Below the pieces are notes generated by a model. The model was not told the DNA's origin. It was given only the letters and a program-made list of their open reading frames with translations, and ran no database searches. Made by a program: the position numbers and the translations under genes. Below are positions 32,735-40,100 of a stretch of 42,418 bases of DNA, piece after piece. The stretch covers positions 1-42,418 of the forward strand of contig CAKPEG010000016.1 of NCBI GenBank assembly GCA_934149275.1, written 5' to 3'. The first letter of the stretch is position 1. Every line of letters begins with the position of its first letter. The stretch comes from an uncultured Clostridia bacterium. Its GTDB lineage: Bacteria > Bacillota > Clostridia > TANB77 > CAG-508.

Positions 32735-32855
32735 CATTTCGCAAAAAATTGTAGAAAATACTAACATAATACATAACATTTTAAATCTCGCATATAACAT
32801 TGTTATTTTTATATATAATTATAATAGGATTCTCGGAAAATCTTCCTATTATTAA
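32735..32855 (-). repeat. Family-2 repeat, partial copy upstream of the 62-residue gene
   Basis: Minus-strand reading: AATAATAGGAAGATTTTCC ... AATCCTATTATA palindrome, ATAACAATG, ATTTAAAATGTTATG. The TTTGC and GCGC blocks are missing or decayed. With the two adjacent promoters and terminators it fills the 32652-32957 gap. Confidence 0.6.
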
Positions 32856-32904
32856 ACCATAATTATCGCCAAATATAACTGTAGGGTTATCGTTAAAATT
32901 AAGA

Positions 32905-32936
32905 AAAGCACCTACCACAATAGTGATAGGCGCTTT
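32905..32936 (-). terminator. Terminator of the 223-residue gene
   Basis: Minus strand AAAGCGCCTATCAC-TATT-GTGGTAGGTGCTTT, 14 pairs with G-U wobbles, then TTC. It lies about 22 bases past the stop at 32958. Confidence 0.75.
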
Positions 32937-32957
32937 CTAGAAAATTATGTAACACTA

Positions 32958-33629
32958 CTACTTTACAGCATTCTCCGCATAAATCTGATCTGCCATCTTC
33001 AAGACATATTCATACGGTGTAAAACCAGCCGGAATTTCTCCAAGAACTGCATCTACTTTCTGCTTGATTTCCGAATCTGTAATCGGCTCGCTATCCGGCC
33101 ATACGAAAGACTTTCTGAATGCGTATTCATAAGTACACACCTGTGTAGAATCATCAGCAACAAGTTTTTTGAAAAGCATATTCTTGATGATTTCTGTTCT
33201 AAAGTCATCCTTCAGTTTCAGTTTCTTGATATATGCCATTGTCTGCGTATAGCAGAAATCTTTATAAATGTCATATACCATTGCCTGTACAACTTTTTCT
33301 ACCAGCTGCTCATCAGAATATCTCTCATTTGTTTCCGGATCATAGAAATCCTTTTCGCGAAGCACTACATCAACGCATTCAAAAGCTTCTTCAATTCCAT
33401 CTTCAAGTGTCTCCGGTGATCCAGGCAATTTGCAGATATTAACAGCTTTCTCAACTGCATCTTCAAAAGAATACTCCGGATGATCGATCATTCCAAATAC
33501 AGTTCCACGGATAATGTCATATCCAATAATCTCTTTTGGAATTCTTCGACGTCTCATTGCCAAAACAATTGCTGAATGCAACCGCTCTCTGTCAAAAGTT
33601 ACTTTTAATTTTCTGTTCTCTTTCTGCAT
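32958..33629 (-). CDS. Hypothetical protein, solitary higher-GC gene
   Basis: A 223-residue soluble protein starting at 33629 (GAGG 8 bases upstream; a GTG ten codons earlier is possible). It is helical and charged, with RERLHSAIVLAMRRRRIPKE, a DPETNERYSDEQLVEKVVQA stretch, and a C-terminal TPYEYVLKMADQIYAENA. I recognise no family. Its GC content (about 40 percent or more by eye) and codon choice are clearly unlike its AT-rich neighbours, and it has its own near-perfect promoter and terminator. Horizontal acquisition is likely. Confidence 0.8.
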   Translation of the reverse strand: MQKENRKLKVTFDRERLHSAIVLAMRRRRIPKEIIGYDIIRGTVFGMIDHPEYSFEDAVEKAVNICKLPGSPETLEDGIEEAFECVDVVLREKDFYDPETNERYSDEQLVEKVVQAMVYDIYKDFCYTQTMAYIKKLKLKDDFRTEIIKNMLFKKLVADDSTQVCTYEYAFRKSFVWPDSEPITDSEIKQKVDAVLGEIPAGFTPYEYVLKMADQIYAENAVK

Positions 33630-33695
33630 ATTTTTTACCTCTTGCTTTCTCTTAGGCACATCTGCCCGATGCTTTATAATTATGTTAACACTAAT

Positions 33696-33724
33696 ATTAT
33701 ACCACCTTTTTGTTTGTATTGCAA
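33696..33724 (-). promoter_or_regulatory. Sigma-A promoter of the 223-residue gene
   Basis: Minus strand TTGCAA (33724-33719), 17 bases, TATAAT (33701-33696); leader about 60 bases. Confidence 0.8.
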
Positions 33725-33761
33725 GTTTGTAATTATTGATTTCATCGCAATTTTCGACAAT

Positions 33762-35807
33762 CTATATTTCTATTCTGTTGCCAAATTTTTCATCAACTAC
33801 CTTTTTAAGTAATTTATTTTTATCTTTTTCAAGCTTTGGATCGTCATTAATAATTTTAATTGCAATCGCTTGAACAGCCTTTAAGGTTCCAATATCTTCA
33901 AATAAATTTGCAATTTTAAATTCAGGTAAACCATGTTGCTTCGTTCCAAAAAACTCACCAGTACCACGAAGTTCCAAATCTTTTTCTGAAATAACAAATC
34001 CATCATTAGTTGAAGTCATAACCTTCATACGCTCTCTTATTACTTGCGAATTTCCATTATATTTTAGTATACAATATGATTGATACTCACCTCTTCCAAC
34101 TCTTCCTCTCAATTGGTGAAGCTGAGCCAAGCCAAACCTTTCAGCATTTTCAACAACCATAATATTACTATTAGGAACATTAACACCGACCTCAATAACA
34201 GTAGTAGAAATTAGAATATCAATATTCCCATTTTTAAATTCTTCCATTATTGCATCTTTCTCTTTTGGCTTCATTTTTCCATGCAAATACTCTACTCTAT
34301 AATCTGAAAAAACTTCATTCTTATAATGTTCCGCAAGTTCCATAACAGATTTTGCATTAATTTCTTCATTTTCTTCTACAAGAGGACAAACAATATATGC
34401 CTGTCTTCCCTTATCAATCTGTTGTTTTAAGAAATTATTAACCCTTTGATCCATTCCTTTAGTAACAGCATATGTTTCAATTTTCTTTCTATTAGGAGGT
34501 AACTCATCAATAATTGAGATATCCAAATCGCCATACAAAATCAAAGCTAAAGTTCTTGGAATTGGAGTTGCAGTCATAACTAAAACATCTGGATTATCAC
34601 CTTTTTGTGTAATTATATTTCTCTGTCTTACACCAAATCTATGTTGCTCATCTGTAACAACTAATCCTAAATTTTTAAACACAACATTCTCTTCTAATAA
34701 TGCATGTGTACCAATTAAAATATCTATCTCTCCCGCTTCTAGCCTTCTTAAAATATCCTCTTTTTTCTTTTTTGTAATTCCACTAATAAGCAATTCACAT
34801 CGAATACCAGTATCTTTTAAAATTTCAGTAAAACTCTCCAAATGTTGACTTGCCAAAATTGCAGTTGGCGCCATTATTGCAGCTTGATATCCACTTTTAA
34901 CACACTTATATGCCGCAATTAATGCAACAACAGTTTTACCTGAACCAACATCCCCTTGAAGCAATCTATTCATTGGCTTTTCTCGTTCCATATCTGAGTC
35001 AATTTCTTCTAAAACTCTAAGCTGAGCCTTAGTTAAAGAAAACGGTAATTTATTAATAACATCTGACATTTTAGCATCTTTATCAAAAGCTATTCCCTTA
35101 ACATCCTTAGAATACTGATTTTTCAAAGCAAGCAATGCAAGTTGCATTGACAATAATTCCTCAAAAACTAATCTTTTTCTTGCTAAATTAAAATCATCAA
35201 AACTATCTGGAAAATGAATTTGCTTAACAGCAGTATTTAAATCCAACAATTTATACTCATCTATTAAATATTCAGGTAAACTCTCATCAATCTTTCCATT
35301 CATTTCACTCAAACCATTTTCAATAATTTTTCTAAGTGTTGTTTGTGAAAGCTTAAATGTTGTTGGATAAATTGGTATTATTCTGCCTGTATTTTTAGTA
35401 TCTTCAGCCTTATCATAAACAGGCGAATTCATTTCAACTTTATTCCCCTTTTTAGAAACTTTTCCATAAAATTTATAATATTCACCAGGTTTAAACATAC
35501 CTTTTAAATATGACTGATTAAACCATGTCATTTGACACACTCCTGTGTCATCTCTTGCATTCATTTTCAAAATTGTCATATTTCTTCTAATTCTAATTTC
35601 ACTAACCCTTGTAACAGGCATTACTTCAATTAAAGCTTCCTCACCATCAACAAGTTCTTCAATTTTTTTAGGAATACTTCTATCTTCATATGTTCTAGGA
35701 TAATACGTAATTAAATCTTTTAATTCATAAATTCCAAGGCGATTCAAAAGCTTAGCTCTCGCCTCTCCTACACCCTTTATAAACTGTACATTTTTATTTA
35801 AATCCAA
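33762..35807 (-). CDS. recG: ATP-dependent DNA helicase RecG
   Basis: A 681-residue protein if it starts with TTG at 35807, which has GGAG 8 bases upstream; an earlier TTG at 35831 lies before that site. It has an N-terminal wedge/OB domain (about 20-150), Walker A QGDVGSGKTVVAL, DEQHRFG box, and the C-terminal helicase motifs TTVIEVGVNVPNS and QLRGRVGRGE. RecG remodels stalled forks and Holliday junctions. It is transcribed alone from the promoter at 35847-35875. Confidence 0.96.
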   Translation of the reverse strand: MDLNKNVQFIKGVGEARAKLLNRLGIYELKDLITYYPRTYEDRSIPKKIEELVDGEEALIEVMPVTRVSEIRIRRNMTILKMNARDDTGVCQMTWFNQSYLKGMFKPGEYYKFYGKVSKKGNKVEMNSPVYDKAEDTKNTGRIIPIYPTTFKLSQTTLRKIIENGLSEMNGKIDESLPEYLIDEYKLLDLNTAVKQIHFPDSFDDFNLARKRLVFEELLSMQLALLALKNQYSKDVKGIAFDKDAKMSDVINKLPFSLTKAQLRVLEEIDSDMEREKPMNRLLQGDVGSGKTVVALIAAYKCVKSGYQAAIMAPTAILASQHLESFTEILKDTGIRCELLISGITKKKKEDILRRLEAGEIDILIGTHALLEENVVFKNLGLVVTDEQHRFGVRQRNIITQKGDNPDVLVMTATPIPRTLALILYGDLDISIIDELPPNRKKIETYAVTKGMDQRVNNFLKQQIDKGRQAYIVCPLVEENEEINAKSVMELAEHYKNEVFSDYRVEYLHGKMKPKEKDAIMEEFKNGNIDILISTTVIEVGVNVPNSNIMVVENAERFGLAQLHQLRGRVGRGEYQSYCILKYNGNSQVIRERMKVMTSTNDGFVISEKDLELRGTGEFFGTKQHGLPEFKIANLFEDIGTLKAVQAIAIKIINDDPKLEKDKNKLLKKVVDEKFGNRIEI

Positions 35808-35846
35808 TTTTTTATCTCCTATTATTTGCAAAATTTTGTTTTATTT

Positions 35847-35875
35847 AATATATCACTTATTGCTAAACAACTCAA
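35847..35875 (-). promoter_or_regulatory. Sigma-A promoter of recG
   Basis: Minus strand TTGAGT (35875-35870), 17 bases, TATATT (35852-35847), divergent from the plus-strand promoter at 35904. Confidence 0.6.
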
Positions 35876-35903
35876 TGTTACAACATTATTTTTTTAGATT
35901 ATC

Positions 35904-35932
35904 TTGATTATTTAAGAAAATGCTATTATAAT
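35904..35932 (+). promoter_or_regulatory. Sigma-A promoter of the 60-residue gene
   Basis: TTGATT (35904-35909), 17 bases, TATAAT (35927-35932), about 58 bases before the start codon. Confidence 0.75.
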
Positions 35933-35990
35933 ACAACTATCAAAACACTTATCAATTTTCATACGTTTTCATATGAGAGGAGGCACACAC

Positions 35991-36173
35991 ATGTCATACA
36001 GCTACTGGGATATGACTTATGGAGATGAACTAAAAAGCGAACTTATGGAATTAAAATCAACCCAACAACGGAAATATTTTTTAAGTGTTTTCGAACGGAT
36101 GGGACAATACGTTATTGACAACGATGCTGACGGGTTAACCTTCAGGGAATATTTTGATATGTTTGAGCGGTAA
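35991..36173 (+). CDS. Hypothetical 60-residue acidic protein
   Basis: The ATG at 35991 has GAGGAGG 7 bases upstream. The protein is aromatic and acidic: MSYSYWDMTYGDELKSE, QQRKYFLSVFERMGQYV, DNDADGLTFREYFDMFER. The DNDADGLTFREYF segment looks a little like one EF-hand loop, but this is weak. It has its own promoter, strong ribosome binding site and terminator, and GC content above its surroundings, so it is a real expressed single-gene unit of unknown function. Confidence 0.75.
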   Translation: MSYSYWDMTYGDELKSELMELKSTQQRKYFLSVFERMGQYVIDNDADGLTFREYFDMFER

Positions 36174-36226
36174 AAACCTAAAATATTTATTTGTTATTTT
36201 TTGGGGTTAATACAAGACTTTCTTGT

Positions 36227-36260
36227 AAAAAAGGCAACAGTTGATTCTGTTGCCTTTTAT
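36227..36260 (+). terminator. Terminator of the 60-residue gene
   Basis: AAAGGCAACAG-TTGATT-CTGTTGCCTTT, 11 pairs with T-rich end. Confidence 0.85.
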
Positions 36261-36269
36261 CTTTATATA

Positions 36270-36388
36270 TACTATCTAAAATTTCTACAATACACAAAAA
36301 TCTGCCTTACAAATTTCATAAGCAAACAAGATTGTGAACTCTACAAAGTTATAGTAACTGCAAATATTAAAATATCAAATTTGTCCTT
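36270..36388 (+). repeat. Family-2 repeat, decayed copy
   Basis: Plus-strand blocks ACAATACACAAAAATCTGCC, TTACAAATTTCATAAGC, AAAGTTATAGTAACTGC and AAATTTGTCC align in order with the copy at 27047. It lies between two convergent genes, unlike the other copies. Confidence 0.5.
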
Positions 36389-36434
36389 ATACATTTATTT
36401 TACTCAATTTTTTATATTTATTATATAAATTCTA

Positions 36435-36743
36435 TTATATTATTTTCCAAACATACTTAAACAAAACATAAAAAACTATAAAAATTTCAGTAAGTAAAAT
36501 AACAGGGAAACCTATAGTAAAATACAATTTCTTAGTCTTATGTCTAAAAGTATACATTCCAGCAATTGTACCAAAACCACCACCAAGAAAAGTAATAGTA
36601 AACAAAGTTTTTTCAGGTATTCTCCAAGAACCCCTTTTAGCCTTAACCTTATCGATCCACATTGCCAAAAAGCCAATCACATTTATAACAATCAAATAAA
36701 TCACAGCCCCCTGCCATGAAAATATCATTCCGTATTCTCCCAT
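36435..36743 (-). CDS. DUF1294 family membrane protein
   Basis: A 102-residue membrane protein with three hydrophobic segments. The family core is present: NVIGFLAMWIDKVKAKRGSW, RIPEKTLF, LGGGFGTIAGMYTFRHKTKK. DUF1294 proteins are of unknown function, sometimes fused to cold-shock domains; this one stands alone. GAAAGGAA precedes the ATG. Confidence 0.93.
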   Translation of the reverse strand: MGEYGMIFSWQGAVIYLIVINVIGFLAMWIDKVKAKRGSWRIPEKTLFTITFLGGGFGTIAGMYTFRHKTKKLYFTIGFPVILLTEIFIVFYVLFKYVWKII

Positions 36744-36775
36744 ACACTTTCCTTTCTTTTTTCATAATCTTATAT

Positions 36776-36945
36776 AACGAAAAATACATATTAATTTTTT
36801 CACACCTTGCTGTCGCATTCTTCGATTTTTGAAAATAAAAATATTAAATTTTTATTTTCAATCTGGTAGAATGCTTCAATCGAACTCGCTTTGCTCGTTT
36901 GGTCCCTGGGCGGTGATTCAAAAATTTAATATGTATTTTTCGTTT
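36776..36945. repeat. Palindromic repeat family 1, copy C (inverted relative to A and B)
   Basis: A 170-base element with inverted arms sharing CGAAAAATACATATTAA, a central inverted repeat TTGAAAATAAAAAT / ATTTTTATTTTCAA, and, on the minus strand, AAACGAGCAAAGCGAGTTCG, GATTGAAGCATTC. Arm sequence differs from copy A, but both arms changed together. Confidence 0.8.
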
Positions 36946-36983
36946 CTAAAATTATCAATCCGTACATTTTTCAAACCCATCAG

Positions 36984-37103
36984 GCTTGAAAAGATTGTTT
37001 CAAATACAAGGCAACGTTAGTTTGAAAACACCGGAGCGTACAAAGGTACGTGAGGATTTTTCAAACTAAACGTTAACACAGTATTTGAACAATATCTTCA
37101 AGC
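36984..37103 (-). repeat. 120-base imperfect hairpin immediately after polC
   Basis: GCTTGAAAAGATTGTTTCAAATAC ... GCAACG-TTAGTTTGAAAA (left) pairs with TTTTTCAAACTAAACGTTAAC ... GTATTTGAACAATATCTTCAAGC (right) around the small stem CGTAC-AAAG-GTACG. It starts 2 bases past the polC stop. It has no T run, so it is a 3' stem or palindromic element rather than a standard terminator. With copy C it fills the 36744-37104 gap. Confidence 0.75.
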
Positions 37104-37104
37104 G

Positions 37105-40100
37105 CTAAGCGAATAACGACATTTGATTACTCTGCGTCATCCCCTCCAAGCACCCAGCTTTAGAAAGAACCTCAATAACAGACTTACCAACCTTGCCCCT
37201 CATCTGCAAATCATCAATACACATAAACTTCTCTTCCTCACGAGCAGCTTGAATACTAAGAGCAGCAACAGTCCCAAGGCCAGGAACACTATTTAAAGGA
37301 GGTCTAATACCCTCTGGCTCCATTTTAAACTTAGTAGCATCTGACTCATATAAATCAACAGGCAAAAATTTAATACCTCTTTCATACATCTCAAGAACAA
37401 GTTCAAGAACAGGATACATGTCTTTATCTTTTGGAAGAGCGGCATTACCAGCCATATCTATTTCACGCATTTTATTTAACAATTTTTCTTTACCATGACA
37501 CATTATATCATAGTCAAAACCATCAGCTCTAATTGAGAAAAACGCTGTATAGTATGCTTCTGGTTGATGAACCTTAAACCAAGCAATTCTAAAAGCATTT
37601 GTAACATACGCAGCAGCATGAGCCTTAGGAAACATGTATTTTATTTTTTCACAAGACTTTATGTACCAATCTGGAACATCATGATCTTTCATCATTTGAA
37701 CATACTCTGCCCATTTTGCAGGATCTTTCAAAGCTTTACCTTTACGAACAGTTTCCATTATTTTAAACGCATGATTTGGCTCTAATCCCATTTTCATCAA
37801 ATATACCATAATATCATCTCTACAACCAATAGCCTCACTTAAGGTTACTATTCCTTTATCAATTAATTCTTGAGCATTATTTAACCATACATCTGTACCA
37901 TGTGATAGTCCAGAAATACTTATTAATTCAGCAAATGTTGTTGGCTTTGTATCAACAAGCATTCCTCTTACGAACTTGGTTCCAAACTCAGGAATACCAA
38001 AGGTTCCCACTTCTGAATGAATCTGCTCAGGAGTTACTCCTAATGCTTCAGTAGATTTAAAAATTGACATTGTTTCTTTATCATCTAGTGGAACTTTAGT
38101 TGGATCTATTCCAGTTAAATCAAACAGCATACGAATCATTGTAGGATCATCATGACCTAGTATATCAAGTTTCAACAAGTTTTGATCAATTGAGTGGTAA
38201 TCAAAATGTGTTGTTATTATATCTGATGTTGGATCATCTGCTGGATGCTGAACGGGACAAAATTCAAATATCTCTCTTCCCTTTGGCACAACTATAATAC
38301 CTCCAGGGTGCTGTCCTGTTGTTCTCTTTATTCCTGTACAACCTGTTGAAAGTCTTGCAATCTCTGCATTTGTAACAGGTATATGACGTTCTTCATAATA
38401 ATTTTTAACATAACCAAAAGCAGTCTTGTCAGCAACTGTACCAACTGTACCTGCTTTAAATGTTGTACCTTTTCCAAATATTACTTCTGTATATTTATGA
38501 GCTTTTGCTTGATATTCACCAGAGAAATTCAAGTCAATATCAGGCTCTTTATCTCCATTAAATCCAAGGAATGTTTCAAATGGAATATCCATACCATCTT
38601 TAGCAAGTTTGTGTCCACATTTTGGGCAATCTTTATCAGGTAAATCAAACCCATTTTTAACACCATAGTCACTAAAATCTGAATATTTACAATTTGGACA
38701 TCTATAATGTGCTTGTAATGAATTAACTTCTGTTATACCAGTCATGTTGGCAACAAACGAAGAACCAACAGATCCTCTGGAACCAACAATATAACCATCT
38801 TCATTAGATTTCCATACAAGCTTTTGAGCAATAATATACATAACGGAGAACCCGTTTCTAATAATTGAGTCTAATTCTTTATCCAATCTATTTTGCACAA
38901 TTTCTGGCAATGGATCTCCATACAACTCATGAGCTTTACCATATGCAATATCTTTAATTGTTTGCTCACATCCTTCAATATGAGGTGGACACTTCTCATC
39001 TGAAATTGGACTTATTTTGTCACATAAATCTGCAATTTTATTTGTATTTGTAACAACAACCTCATACGCTTTTTCTTCACCTAAATACGCGAACTCATCA
39101 AGCATTTCTTGTGTTGTACGTAAATATAATGGAGCTTGAAAATCAGCATCATCATACTTTTGACCAGCTTGTAATATACGTCTATAAATCTCATCTTGTG
39201 GATCCATAAAATGAACATCACAAGTTGCAACAACTAATTTATTTAATTTTTCACCTAATTCTACAATTTTTCTATTTATATTTTGAAGTTCAAAATCATC
39301 CGCAACAGTACCATTTCTAACCATGTACTCATTGTTTCCAATTGGCTGAATTTCAAGATAATCATAATATTTAGCAATAGCTTCTATCTCTTCTTCTGGT
39401 CTACCTGCAACAATTGCTCTATACAATTCACCAGCCTCACAAGCACTTCCTAAAATCAATCCTTCTCTATACTTTTCAAACATACTTTTTAAAATACGAG
39501 GCTTTTTATAAAAATAATTTAAATGAGAATATGATATAAGCTTATACAAATTCTTCAAACCTACATAATCTTTAGCTAAAATAATAGCATGATATGATGG
39601 AAGCTTTTTGTAAGCTTCTGGATCACCTTGTATAACATTATCTATATCATCAACTGTTTTAGCACCATTTTCTTTTAGTTTTTGAATCATTACATTAAAT
39701 ACTGCAACCAAAGTTTTTACATCATCAAGAGCACGATGAGCAACCTCAACAACAATATCCAATTTATCTGCAATCAAGCCTAATTTATATCTCTTCATAT
39801 CTGGGAATATAACTTTAGCTAATCTCAAAGTATCAATATATGTATTATCCAAACTATATCCATACTCCGCAAAATTATGTTTTAAAAATCCTATATCAAA
39901 ATCAGCATTATGTGCAACTAATACACTATCACCTATAAAATCAATTATCTTCGGAATAACTTTGTCAATTGTTTCAGCATCTTTTACCATATCATCTGTA
40001 ATATGAGTAACCTCTACAACTTCTTGTGGAATAGGTTTTTCAGGATTTACGAAACATTCAAATTCGTCAACAACCTCTCCATTTCTTATTTTTATTATTC

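Noticed and set aside
32958..33629. ATP-cone regulatory domain in the 223-residue protein
   Set aside because: The N-terminal basic/helical stretch is only vaguely similar; the expected glycine and basic motif spacing is not convincing.
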